A stretch of 64,000 nt of DNA, taken from positions 1 through 64,000 of the forward strand of contig LVLI01000003.1 in assembly GCA_001687465.1 (NCBI GenBank), given 5' to 3'. Source of the stretch: Halocafeteria seosinensis (lineage: Eukaryota; Sar; Bigyra; Bicosoecida). Position numbers and translations under genes: made by a program. The notes below the pieces were generated by a model. That model saw nothing but the letters and a program-made list of their open reading frames with translations. It was not told the origin of the DNA and made no database searches. Shown here one piece after another: positions 49,893 to 60,368 of the stretch. The stretch's first letter is position 1; every line of letters starts with the position of its first letter.

Positions 49893-52062
49893 ATGGCGGA
49901 TGATAGTGATACAGAAAGTATACCTGATTATCTACCACGCGTAGTATTTGAGCATTCGCCACTCTATAATCGCCTCCGAACCAGCGTAAGCACAGGCGCC
50001 TCGTCTCCTGTAATATACACTCCACATATCCATATGGGTATTTTGTGTATGATTCTTGCAGGATACTGATGGGCAATGTCTCAAGGAGATATGCGAGGAA
50101 TTGGAGCAGAAAGAGACATGTGGAATGGCCAAACGGAAAATTTTGAGACTTCCCATCACTTGCGTGGAATTATTACAAAGTGTCGTGGATATTCTGTTCC
50201 AGGCCTGTTTGACGCACACAGAGATACAGGACACCTTTGTCGTGGTTATAGAGCGATTCATCAGAATCGACAAACAAATTGTCGACAAATTGACGACGGT
50301 GCAGGCTCGGCCACGTGGGGGTTGGATGTATGAAATTGAACGAGCAACTGGAACTGCGGCGGAAGGCGTCTTCTTTCCCAAAGCGGCGGCAGAAGAAGCA
50401 GCATATAAGCGAACCTCATTCAAGCATTTGTTCATGGTCAAGTGCGACGAGGAATTCCGGAAGGCATTTCTGAGCGATGGCCAAGCGCTACGGCAGCAAA
50501 GTCTAACGAAGCTGATGGGCCGGTTGTATAACCGTGGTATTTTGGATAAAGATAAGCTTTTTGTGTGCACCAAAGTGATCAAAGAACACTGCGAAAAGTG
50601 TGGAGATGATCGCGTACTGCGGGAACTGATACAGGACACTGAGAGAACAGTAGATTGGATGCAGGATTTCCCATCCCTAGCGACCACATTTGATTCTTGC
50701 AAGGAAACGCCAAAGGAGAATATGGAGGACTACAGTCCACGTGTATTTGACATTTACACGTCATGGCTCTCAAGAATAGCTTGTGGGGGGTTAACTGAAA
50801 CAGTGAACTACTGGATGCAGGTAGAAAATCCTGCGGTGCCAAAAGTGGTATACCTCGATGACCTGAGTGAAAATCAGCGGAAAGGTTCCAATGTCTGTCT
50901 GCTTCCGTGGCCACGGCTACAACTCAGGGCTTGTCATCCTTGGGAACATCTACTTGCTCGCTGCGCTGTTTGCAACTATACAGGTGGTATGGAGCTTATC
51001 GAGCATGAATATGTCATGGCAGTACGATATGAGATTCTAATGTATGAGGAGGATATGCTGCCGACAACAAGCATATCTTCTTTGTCCTTGAATATCCAAA
51101 ACGATTTCGCAGATAGCGCATTCGCCTATCTGCAAAATCTCACAAGCCTAGCGATCCCTAATCAGGCCCGTACTCTCGTTACAGACCAGCTCTTTAAACA
51201 TATGCGTAACCTAAAAGTATTGGATATTTCTCGGTGTTGCCAGAGTACAATAACGGATTTTGGATTCCAGTTTTTTCAAAATGTGACAAGGCTACGCATG
51301 GATGGTTGTTGTCAACCTCAGATCACTGATGCGGCGTTTAGGCATCTTTCTGGTCTTCGCTCGCTATCCATGGTGCAATGCTGTCAGAAGACGATTACTG
51401 ACGCTGCATTCAGCCATCTAGCCAACTTGAAAGAGTTGGATATTGGGCAATGCACTCAAAGACGACTGACGGATGCAGCGTTCCGCCATCTCTCCGAGTT
51501 GACGAAGCTGAAGATGGTAGCGACTTGCCGGACCACGATCACAGACGCGGCTTTCCAGCATCTGGTGAACGTGAAAGACCTGAATATCGCTCTCTGCGCT
51601 CAAGAGACAATCAGTGACGAAGCATTCCGTCACCTGTCACAGGTGACTAGGCTCGATATGTCTGAGTGTTTCGGTACCACTATCACTGATGAAGCTTTCC
51701 GGCACCTTGCCAGTTTGAAACACTTGGATATGCACTTGTGCGACCAGAGTACTATAACCGACGCAGCGCTTGCGCATTTGTCCAATGTTGTCGACCTGAG
51801 AATGTCCGATTGCACTCAGGAGGAGATTAGTGATGCCGGTTTATTGCACCTTCGCAACGTAACAGCGCTGGACATTAGCGGTTGTCGGCAAAGTACTATC
51901 ACGGACGCCTATACGAAGCTGTCGAATTTAAAGTCCTTAAAAGCTCCGCAGGATGATGAAATTACAGTGAATCGGGAGGAGTATTATGCCAATCCTAGAA
52001 AGTACGACGGGTACGCCACGATAAACTTTCTTGATGCTGAAGACTCTGACGCTGGTGGGTGA
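49893..52062 (+). CDS. Leucine-rich repeat protein with helical N-domain
   Basis: Two exons: 49893-49985 and 50062-52062; 697 aa, in phase 0. Residues 40-260 form a helical block (CVELLQSVVDILFQACLTH, AFLSDGQALRQQSLTKLMGRLYNRGILDKDKLF) that weakly recalls MIF4G/HEAT folds; I cannot confirm this. From about 350 to 650 there are roughly ten repeats of 25 residues with the pattern TITDAAFRHLS-L--LDM--C-Q. The Cys ending each repeat marks the cysteine-containing LRR class found in F-box and AMN1-like proteins, but no F-box is visible. A short acidic tail (LDAEDSDAGG) ends it. The start lies in a 31-codon first exon. Function unknown; a substrate-recognition or translation-linked scaffold is possible. 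Confidence 0.75.
51190..51945 (+). repeat. In-frame 75-base tandem repeats (LRR coding)
   Basis: Ten consecutive units of exactly 25 codons, differing mainly at silent or surface positions, encode the LRR array. The length is invariant, with no indels except in the last unit. Confidence 0.8.
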
Positions 52063-53147
52063 TTCCATCTATGAAATGGTAGCTCGTGTTCATTTCAGCT
52101 GTACTCCACTCGTTCTTAACATAACGGTTGCGCTTTTACTTCCCTGGAACAACTAGAGGGTCTCCTACAAACGGTACATGCATCGAACCCCAGTGTCCCA
52201 TTTGTATATCAGTGCTTCCCCTTGGCAAAGAGAGAGTCTCCTACACACGGTTGATGCATAGAACTTCCGTGGGGCAGTTTCATATGAGCGCTGGACTTCG
52301 GTGCAGTAACTTAGTCGTGTAACCAGAAAGACTTATGGACGATCAATACCCGCATCCACTTTTTGCATACTTTAATGCTTCGCTAAATATTTATTGCAAT
52401 TTCCTATTTTGTACTCACCATCATCGTGAAGACTTCCTCTTAGCACAAGCATTGGCGATCATTCGCCACACGGTGGCCCACACCCCGAGCGCGCCCAACG
52501 GCCACGCCACCGCCCCGCCGGCCCCGCCCATAACCGATCTCAGTCCTGGGGATCTAATTCGCGCATTACACGTAAATGAGACATATGGGTTGACGATACC
52601 TAAAGGATGAGAGTCAGCTCCTTATCAATGTGCACATGCGAATGCCCGGTGAAAGTCTGGTAAGTGGAGAAAATCTGATGCATCCAAACTCCCGGTGGGG
52701 TGGCGAAAGAAAGGCCCCAGTTGGTGGTTTTTTTTTTAGCTCCATTTGGTGTCAGCGAGGGTGTCCCATCGATGGTGCATACGCCTTTGCATTTCCGTGC
52801 CCCTGTAGCCGGTGTATGAAAGGCAATGATAGAGAAAAGAAACGGCAACGAGAATCTACGTCAGCCGTGCGGTTGGGTGGGGAGACTGTGGTGGGAGGGG
52901 GGCGCACGCAGAGGATCCAGCTGGTACACAAACGGGTGACCAAGATAATCCGGGAGACGCGAAACCTACTCAAATAGTGGTCCTTTGCTTAGGGTTGTTT
53001 GATTTCGTTTTAACCAGATCGGGATCTGCCATTTTGTCTCCCGACTTGTCCCCCGATGTGCCACTCAGGCGTTTGGTGACTTCTCTGTTCAAATGCAGCG
53101 AGTTGTAGCTATCATAACGGCAGCAGCGTAGATGTCGTTGGCCAAAA
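52063..53147. other. Intergenic region with direct repeat and GC-rich island
   Basis: About 1.1 kb between two plus-strand genes. It holds a direct repeat (52155-52191 and 52231-52267), a GC-rich island near 52478-52529, and open frames at 52335-52610 and 52630-52977 (plus). The first frame is Pro/Ala-rich then TDLSPGDLIRALH; the second ends in a basic helix. An intron from 52571 (GTAAAT) to about 52617 would join the two, and a further one ends in a T10 run at 52739, so a small gene may exist. I could not build a convincing model or find a domain. Confidence 0.3.
52155..52267. repeat. Imperfect direct repeat, two units
   Basis: Two 37-base units at 52155 and 52231, 76 bases apart, share about four fifths of positions (AGAG-GTCTCCTACA-ACGGT--ATGCAT-GAAC). 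They lie about 90-205 bases beyond the LRR gene stop. Confidence 0.55.
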
Positions 53148-56100
53148 ATGAAGGCATCTGCATGGAGAAGAGCTACGATAACCACACACAAGTATCGCTC
53201 CAAGGGGAGACTCGCTGGACGAGTAGCTATTTGGAGCTTGTTGGTGTTGTTCGGTCTGCTAGCATACTTGCGAAGCGTATACCATGGTGAGGAGGGCATA
53301 GTACGGGACAAAGCGGCCAACTGGTAAGGATACAAATGGATGCAATCACTTAACGATATCATTGTATTTAATTAGGGCCCTGATGTATTACTTATTCTCA
53401 GGGCTGAATCTTGGTACAAGCGGCATCCTCCAACCCGTGGAAGAGCTTTGGATGAAGACTCAGGAGAGTTTCCTGAAGAAGTGTTTACTTCCACGCAACG
53501 AGAAAATGGCGCTATTATTCTTCATGCCATAGGGATGGTTTACATGTTTATCGGGCTTGCAATTGGTATGCTAATTTGACCTGGCAATCCTGCCACAGGC
53601 GCTCACACATAGTTTCCGACGATGCAGTTTGCGACTCGTTCTTCTGTGCGGCACTAGATACAATTTGCTACAAACTTGATCTCACACCAGATGTAGCCGG
53701 TACGTGAACGGGAGTGAATATTTGACTTGAGGATCTGAAGTATATGAATTGGTCTTTCTTGTGCAGGTGCCACGTTTATGGCTGCGGGAGGAAGCGCTCC
53801 TGAGTTGTTCACGAATGTCGTCGGTGTATTCATTGCTCGAAACAATGTCGGGTTTGGCACCGTTGTTGGTTCAGCAGTATTTAACGTGCTTTTCGTTATT
53901 GCAGCGGTAGGTGCAAGGTGACCGTGACCTTGTATGTCTTCATTTTCACAAAGTGGGATACCGTGTGCACAGGTAGCCATCCTTTCTAAGAACCCTGATA
54001 ACCCCAGTGACAGTGTTCTAGTTGTTACCGCCTGGCCCTTTTACAGGGATGCTCTCTGGTATACATTTACGATAGCCACCCTTGCTATATTCTTTTTCGA
54101 CGAGGAAATACGGTGGTGGGAGGCTTTGTTACAGATGGCTATTTATGGACTGTATGTCTTCATGATGAAGTACAACAGCTGGTGGCAAGTCCGAATTACC
54201 GCTAATCGCTTGTGCACTTGGGCCCTCTGGCCCTCAACTTCCCCAGTAGTACGAGAAGAAGTTATACAGAGAAATGAGGCAAAGAGAAAACATGGCTGGT
54301 TAAAGCAGTATGCACCTGATCGGACGCACGCGGAATACCGGAAACCCGCCTCGCCACTCACCGCCACTGTTCATCCTGACCCTCAGGCGACCGCAATTAC
54401 GGCTTCAACAGCATGGACCCAAAGCTCGTTGAAACAATCTGAAGAGAAAGTTGCAGCATCAAGTGGAAAAGCAGAAAGAGCTGTTGTTAACCCAGAGGCT
54501 TCGAAACCCGTCCACAGGACACCTATTGCTGTCAATTCTTTTATGATCCGCCACATAGCCCACAAAATGCATGACAAGCAACGAGCCCAGCGAAGATTGA
54601 AGGCGAGTGCGACTATGAATCACCATGAAACGCGCACTAAGTTTAAGGAGGATTACCAAACGAGAATTCTTCAGGCACATGCGAGAAGAAAGTTTAGTCA
54701 CGCTTATCGCGTTGCAGGGAGAATGATGCACAAACGAAGTCAAATGCCGAAAGTTGGGGATCCTGTCAAGACCCCCAGTGGCAATGGATGTGTTTTAAAA
54801 GTGACAACCGATCCGATTACCTCCATTAGACTCTATCGTGTGAAGCTTGGAATACCTTCAACGAGTTTCAGACAGCAGTTTACTGACCTTGCCCAGGAAG
54901 TAAGCTCTGACGAGGACTCTGAAGAAGAAACAGAGAGCTCGCGAAACTATCTGCCAACACATGCAACGTTCAAAGAGGATGAAATTGCTGGGTTGAATGA
55001 AGAGCTTCCTTCGGAAATGGATTTTGCGATGATCCAGCAACGGGAAGTAGGCCGGAGAAATTCAACGCCTGATGGGGATTCTAGTGTTACTGGTGTATAC
55101 CAAGTGAACAGGAGACATAGCGATATCCCGGTTAGTATCCTTCGCAATATCATTGCCGATGCCGAAAAGAACCTCGCGGCCAAGGAAAGGAAAGACTTCA
55201 CAGAGCTTTCGGGAACGCACACGCTTTCCATGACGGACTATCTTCGAGGTACTCACTCGACGCAGCAACCTCATCATAGTTTGCACTCCAGCAAGCATGA
55301 AATCTCGGATGGTCACCCGGAGAGCAGAGAAAATGAAATAGAGAAGCGGGAAGAGGGCGAGAAAGAGGAGCAGGAAGACATGGACGAGATACCATGTGGT
55401 ATCGAAGAAGATTTGCTGGAGTGGCCCAGTCGTTATATGGAGTTGGGAGACGTCAAAAGCGAAAGTGAGGCGATGGATGTAGAAAATGGTTTGGAAAATG
55501 AAGAGGAGGCTGAGTTGAAGCCACTTTGGTTTTACCGGTTCGAAGTGGTATATCATGTTATGAGCCTCCCGGTAAAGTATCTGCTATTCTACTCCATTCC
55601 CGACCCGCGTCCGTACTCGCAAGAGGACTTGAAGAAGCCTTTAAGTGAGCGCATGTTCCGCCCACATTTCATGATGACGTTCTTTTTGAGCATTTGCTGG
55701 ATAGCGTTTTTTTCGTATTTCATGGTTTGGTGGGCGTCAGTGCTTGGAGAGGCAATTGGTATATCGGACGAAGTAATGGGAGTGACTTTCCTCGCAGCCG
55801 GGACGTCGGTTCCAGACTTGGTATCCTCCGTCGTTGTAGCGCGAAAGGGTCTTGGCGACATGGCCATTTCCTCATCTATCGGAAGCAATATTTTCGATGT
55901 TTGTGTAGGACTACCGCTTCCGTGGTTTATAGGGGTATTTGCATTTGGTGAACCTATTGATGTTCGATCTAACAGTTTATTTACCTCAACCGTCGTTCTA
56001 TTGATTATGTTGGTTTCAGTGGGGATAACGATTATTCTGAACAAATGGCGACTTACAAGGAGTCTTGGGGCGGTGATGCTATTACTTTACGCACTGTTCG

Positions 56101-56150
56101 TCGTGCATAACCTATTGACAGCTCAAGGATTGATACCAGGCATACGGTGA
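53148..56150 (+). CDS. K+-dependent Na+/Ca2+ exchanger (NCKX/SLC24 type)
   Basis: Five exons: 53148-53323, 53402-53565, 53628-53699, 53767-53906, 53973-56150; 909 aa. It exchanges Na+ for Ca2+ plus K+ across plasma or endomembranes. An N-terminal hydrophobic signal-anchor ([16 protein letters not shown], 29-44) precedes the first helix group: [26 protein letters not shown], then the alpha-1 repeat [16 protein letters not shown] (about 139-154). A cytosolic loop of about 450 residues is acidic and Ser/Thr-rich with basic IQ-like stretches. The alpha-2 repeat [17 protein letters not shown]...[15 protein letters not shown] lies near 793-830, and the protein ends in short helices. Both alpha repeats carry the acidic ion-binding residues. 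All five joins restore conserved motifs. Confidence 0.93.
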
Positions 56151-56220
56151 TAACCTCATTTGTAAAACAAACTAATAAACCGACATGTAAAGATTACCCT
56201 TCAAGCTAGTACGCCTTTGT

Positions 56221-57412
56221 TTATTTCGATTTCGCTAGACCTTCGGCACATTTCACCATCGCATCTGTTTCACCATGCTCAGGGAGACCATGCGCTCTGC
56301 GTTCCGAGGAACCATTCCGAGGAATTCGTAAATATTAACATGTATGGAGTCTGAAGATAGAACCGCTTTCAACTCACCTCCATCGTATCTTCCCCTCTTG
56401 ATCTACTAAGTAGACAAACCCATACGCCCGGTTATGGATTGAAGCCAACTCGGTAAAAAGCTGGAGAAAAACAACGGTAAGAACTAGTCAGATGCATTCA
56501 TCAAGTCTGAAAGTACTCTGTACTTACTGTTATGTTGTAGTGATAAGGCTCAAAGACGACGTAACTTGAGCTCTCTAAACCGGACGGAACCGATGATTGG
56601 TTGAGACGCCTAAAGACGGACGGGGCAAAATAGTACTCGAATCCATCCATGTACTTCAGATGGCACATATTGAATTTATCTGTATCGTTTGCACAATGCT
56701 TTAAAAACGCATCGTGCCACTGGCTCAAATCTTGGTTCTTCAGGCCGATGCCAGAAAACGCCACCGTGACCAAGGAGACTTTCCCCTTAACTTTCGACTG
56801 CAGTTCCTTGTTGACGTCGCAGGGCGAATCATCCGAAAGCCTTCGGCTTTCAATATTGGGTACTTCAAAGAGAGGAACGACATCTTTTCCTTGCAGCGGT
56901 TCCGCACTTGCCGTAAATAGCTGCAGAGTTCCCAAAACAGAGCCCGTTGTGAAGTCGTCGAAGGTGCCACAAATACCAAAAAGCAGCGCTCGATTTCGTC
57001 TCCCCTATAGCAGGGGGAGAAGAAAATAGCAAAAAAGGCCCAGGACGCACACGCGTGCCCCTGTACGCGCTCTCAAACTTACCTTTCCGTCTCCTTGGAA
57101 ATGATCTGTATATCGTCGAACATGGGGTCGTTCGAAAAAAGCGCCGCTAAGATGCCAGCCGTAATCCCTCATGGGATCTGTGTACTCGTATGGCCGTGCA
57201 CCAGGTTGGCTCGGGTGGCTGTAGTCCAGCATCGGATGCTGGTTCTGTTCAGATTTGCTAGATGTAGAGGACTCGTTAGCAGCTGTCGAAGCGGATGCTG
57301 ACGGAAGCTTAACTCCATGACACCCTAATCGAGCCTGTATCGAGGACAAGCTGCTTAATGAGCTTGTCCAGAGCCTCTGTGGACCACGGGAAAGGTTCTT
57401 CACAGCATGCAT
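56221..57412 (-). CDS. ATP10: ATP10-type F1Fo-ATPase assembly factor (copy 2)
   Basis: Four exons: 57412-57083, 56920-56528, 56460-56378, 56296-56221; 293 aa. It shares the core of copy 1: LFTASAEPL against LFEAGAKPL at the start of exon 2, VSLVTVAFSGIGLKNQ, an 83-base exon 3, and the ending NRAYGFVYLVDQEGKIRWRAHG. The N-terminus (MHAVKNLSRGPQRLWTSSLSS) looks like a mitochondrial targeting peptide. Exon 1 holds a Tyr/Pro-rich linker (YEYTDPMRDYGWHLSGAFFERPHV) not seen in copy 1. An alternative acceptor (CTATAG, exon to 57004) would add 28 in-frame residues, but the chosen acceptor agrees with the paralogue and with the CAG rule of this genome. Confidence 0.8.
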
Positions 57413-58218
57413 TCTGGCTCCTTATACACCATGCAATTCCTAAGATCAATAAATACCTCCGCACGGATCCAATGTTAATGTTCTATTATCAAACTTTTCT
57501 CTATACGGTGTACACTTGGAATTTGTAAAGCACATTCGCCTCCAGACCGCGGGACCGGGGCCCCGGGGCCAGAGTGGCTGGCAAGCACGGTGCTTGAAGC
57601 ACCTGGTTCACCGGGTGTACCCAGTATTTTCGTCAGTGGACCAAAATAAAACTAATGGTAGTGGTGCTTGATTCCACTCCTTTTGCGGTCGGGTAGCCGC
57701 AGTAATGACGCCTATGGGGTCGCGTCTCGAGCCAACTATTGCGACATAGAAACAGGAACATATAGTGGTGTAGCGTGCTTTCCCATGGAGTCCTTAATGA
57801 AACCCTCAAAACAATCGTCGGCATGCTTCGAGGATGGATGCCTCGTCGACTTTAGGAGTGGAGAGAAATTCATATGCTTCAAGTTACATGCTACATAGTG
57901 CAACATCCAGTTTCCGGCGGGATTTCCCGGCTACGCAAAGTACCTCGGCGATTGACCTTCGAATCTATCGCTTTGGCCTTGTGTACCGACTTCGTCATCA
58001 TCATGTTTCATAGACTGAGTGCCAGAGCCCCAGCACTTACCCATGCTAATGGCGAAGTGTTCGTCTCGAAATATGATCACTATTCTTCGAACGACGATTC
58101 CCGCCACCATATGTGGCAAGCGTCCACATTGTAGCCTTACTACCATGGGATGAAGTCATGGTAGAGAACACGATGGTTCTCTGAGCTTGCGTCATTTGCG
58201 GAGGGGAATAGCCCGACA
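57413..58218. other. Intergenic region with GC palindromes
   Basis: About 800 bases between two minus-strand genes. No protein gene is supported. A cluster of short palindromes lies at 57555-57622 (see repeat entry). Frames at 57668-58134 are chance frames. Confidence 0.4.
57555..57622. repeat. Cluster of short palindromes
   Basis: CCGGGGCCCCGG (57555-57566) overlaps GGCCCCGGGGCC (57559-57570). CAAGCAC-G-GTGCTTG follows at 57582-57596, and CACC/GGTG plus GGGT/ACCC arms at 57609-57622. The compact stem-forming run suggests a structured site or RNA. It does not match a tRNA T-arm. Confidence 0.4.
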
Positions 58219-59373
58219 TCACCTACCGCGTTGGTACGTGGACTCTAGGTTCGATAGTCTCTCTAATCCTCTACGAAAACGCCGATGGAGACAAGCTTCA
58301 CAATGATAGGGTTTCCATTGGTGCTTGTAGAAGCCATTTTCCTCCCAGGGTTTGCTTGGGCCTGTCCAATGAAGAATTCGGCCTTCATCTAGGGCCTTTT
58401 GAGTAATCTTGGTTTTATACCCTAGGGCGGAAGTACTCCATTTCCGGTCTAAAGGCTCAACACGATTTAGGAGTCCAAGCAAGTAAGGCGGGTTAAAACT
58501 GTGGCTAAACAGCTGCTCTCTCAGGTTCGCTTTAATCCAGAAGTCAATGGATCTTGTTATATTGTAGTCTTGCCATCGTTGCAAATGCTGGATGCATATT
58601 CCGTTGTTGTAAGCCGTCCATCCCCTTTTGATTTCCTTACTGGTTCCCTTATTCCTTCGATTCCATTCAGCTAAGATCGGATGTTCGAACCGTATGGTAT
58701 ATTTATTGAGTCGGTATGCGCGAGATGGCATGGCGACAGGATACTCTGTATGGACCAGTGACGACTGTAGCAGCTCTCCCACATCGGCTTGTACGATGAT
58801 ATCGGTGTCCAAGCAAAGAACCTTATTCGGTAAGGGATACCCAACTAACTCCGGTCTTCTGAGCATCTGATGGAGGTATAACCTGGCATAATTATTTGGT
58901 GAAGACCGATCGTTAAGGTTGCTCGCTTCTCTGTAGGCAATCTGGAAGCTCGGGTCGTATTCCGTGATGTTAAATTCGATGACTCTGTACGAGTGAATGG
59001 ACTCTCCTAGAGAAATGTTCCGCAGGTTAGGGTTTGTGTACTTGTTGAACATACATTCCAAGGCACTTCGCATTTGAGTTCCTTCATGCATTTTGGCAAT
59101 AAAGTAAAATCGAAGGAGCAGCGACCGCTTCGTGTTCACGATGACCGAGCGCACAGCTGCTAACAATCCAGGTAGAGTGCGATTGTCCGTACTAAACACA
59201 ATGTGCAGGAGATTATCATACACATCCGTGCCCGGGGGAGGTTCACTTAGACGAAGTTTAGTAGTGCTTGGCCTGATGGAATCCGCCAGTGTCGCATTCC
59301 AAGTCAGCCATGTCAATGCTCCCAACAGCCACAGAGATGACCACCACTGCACTCTCATCCTAGACGAAAACAT
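58219..59373 (-). CDS. Family 8 glycosyltransferase (type II membrane)
   Basis: Single exon, 384 aa. A Golgi-type GT8 retaining glycosyltransferase that moves a sugar from a UDP-sugar to a glycan. The N-terminus is a short basic tail plus hydrophobic anchor (WWSSLWLLGALTWLTW, 9-24), the usual type II layout. Visible are HIVFSTDNRTLPGLLAAVRSV, YARLYLHQMLRRPELVGYP, the metal-binding DxD in VLCLDTDIIVQADVG (near 200), YNNGICI, and ILHWTGPSKPW near the end, matching the GT8 HxxGxxKPW motif. The acceptor and sugar cannot be read. The start may be the first Met or the Met six residues in (MRVQWW). No intron, unlike most neighbours. Confidence 0.92.
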   Translation of the reverse strand: MFSSRMRVQWWSSLWLLGALTWLTWNATLADSIRPSTTKLRLSEPPPGTDVYDNLLHIVFSTDNRTLPGLLAAVRSVIVNTKRSLLLRFYFIAKMHEGTQMRSALECMFNKYTNPNLRNISLGESIHSYRVIEFNITEYDPSFQIAYREASNLNDRSSPNNYARLYLHQMLRRPELVGYPLPNKVLCLDTDIIVQADVGELLQSSLVHTEYPVAMPSRAYRLNKYTIRFEHPILAEWNRRNKGTSKEIKRGWTAYNNGICIQHLQRWQDYNITRSIDFWIKANLREQLFSHSFNPPYLLGLLNRVEPLDRKWSTSALGYKTKITQKALDEGRILHWTGPSKPWEENGFYKHQWKPYHCEACLHRRFRRGLERLSNLESTYQRGR

Positions 59374-60368
59374 CAGCTGAGACAGAATCCCATCTTTAGT
59401 TTCTAATCAATACGTTCTTTGCATTATTCCTACGGTAAAGCAAATATACGCCTTGTCGAGTCACTCAACGTCCGACATTCACAGCCTTTGTCCAACGAAG
59501 CAGAGTTGTGCCAAAAACTAGTCACCTCGCCGAACTTGCCCTGTGGATTTATGAATAGCTGTATGCGCACTGCGCCATCGCCTGTAATTTGTTTTCTGTT
59601 AACACATTCGTTGCTGGAATCCGATCCCCGCCCCCACTTGTATCATGTTGTACAATGTATGCCATAGGCTCTTTCTCTTATTGATACTATCGAATGGATA
59701 GAGTTGAACGATTCTCACCTCTATCTTACTCAGAAATGTTTTTATGCCCCTAGCATAGTTCGGAAGGCCCAGGTCCACGTACTAACTTCCTGTTGCGTTG
59801 TGGCTTCGCACGTGCAGGTCACATCAACGTGGTCGTGAGCAAAGTCAGCTGCTGACGAGCAACAGGTATTCCGTGTCCTCGTTAAAGTATTTCGTCTCAG
59901 ATATTTCGTCTCAGTTAGATAAGTGCATACAGTATTGACCTCGCAGTTCCTTGGCTAACGACTTGATCAAGATTGACAAAGTCACACCGATCATATATGC
60001 CTAATATGCACTTTAACTTACTTAAACGATAAAACGAACTAAATATCTCCTTGCTTTAAAATGAAAGCGCAGCATCTCTCAGATTGTCCCGAGTCGGACT
60101 CCGACTAACCGTCAGTAGCAGGATCCTCTCCCGGCAGTACCGGCACATCCGTTGCGGCAATACATTGCCCCAGACTTCATGGCCGTTGACAGAAGAGCGT
60201 GAAATATTGTATTTGTTACTCGCACTATAGCTTAATGGAGGGTAGATAAACTTATAGGATCTATTTGCATTGCATGAAAGTTGAAAGGAAAGAGACGTTG
60301 ATTGTAATTTAAACAATTTTTAGTAATAGGTCTGAGCTGTTCTATATATGAATGAATAGAAGTGCAAT
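59374..60368. other. Long divergent intergenic region
   Basis: About one kilobase between the divergent GT8 and coiled-coil genes. Nothing is supported; it is slightly AT-rich in its 3' half, and TTTCGTCTCAG is repeated at 59888 and 59900. Confidence 0.4.

Noticed and set aside
56921-57004. In-frame extension of ATP10 copy 2 exon 2, using a CTATAG acceptor with a fine T/C tract
   Set aside because: It would be the only non-CAG acceptor in the window, and the paralogue's exon starts exactly at the LF-A-A-PL block. It remains possible as an alternative splice form.
57582-57622. tRNA-like T-arm (GGTTCACC) in the palindrome cluster
   Set aside because: The invariant A58 position is wrong, and no acceptor or anticodon stem fits around it.
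57668-58134. Short plus-strand frames beyond the ATP10 copy 2 gene
   Set aside because: Different frames of one gene-free region with no homology signal that I can see.
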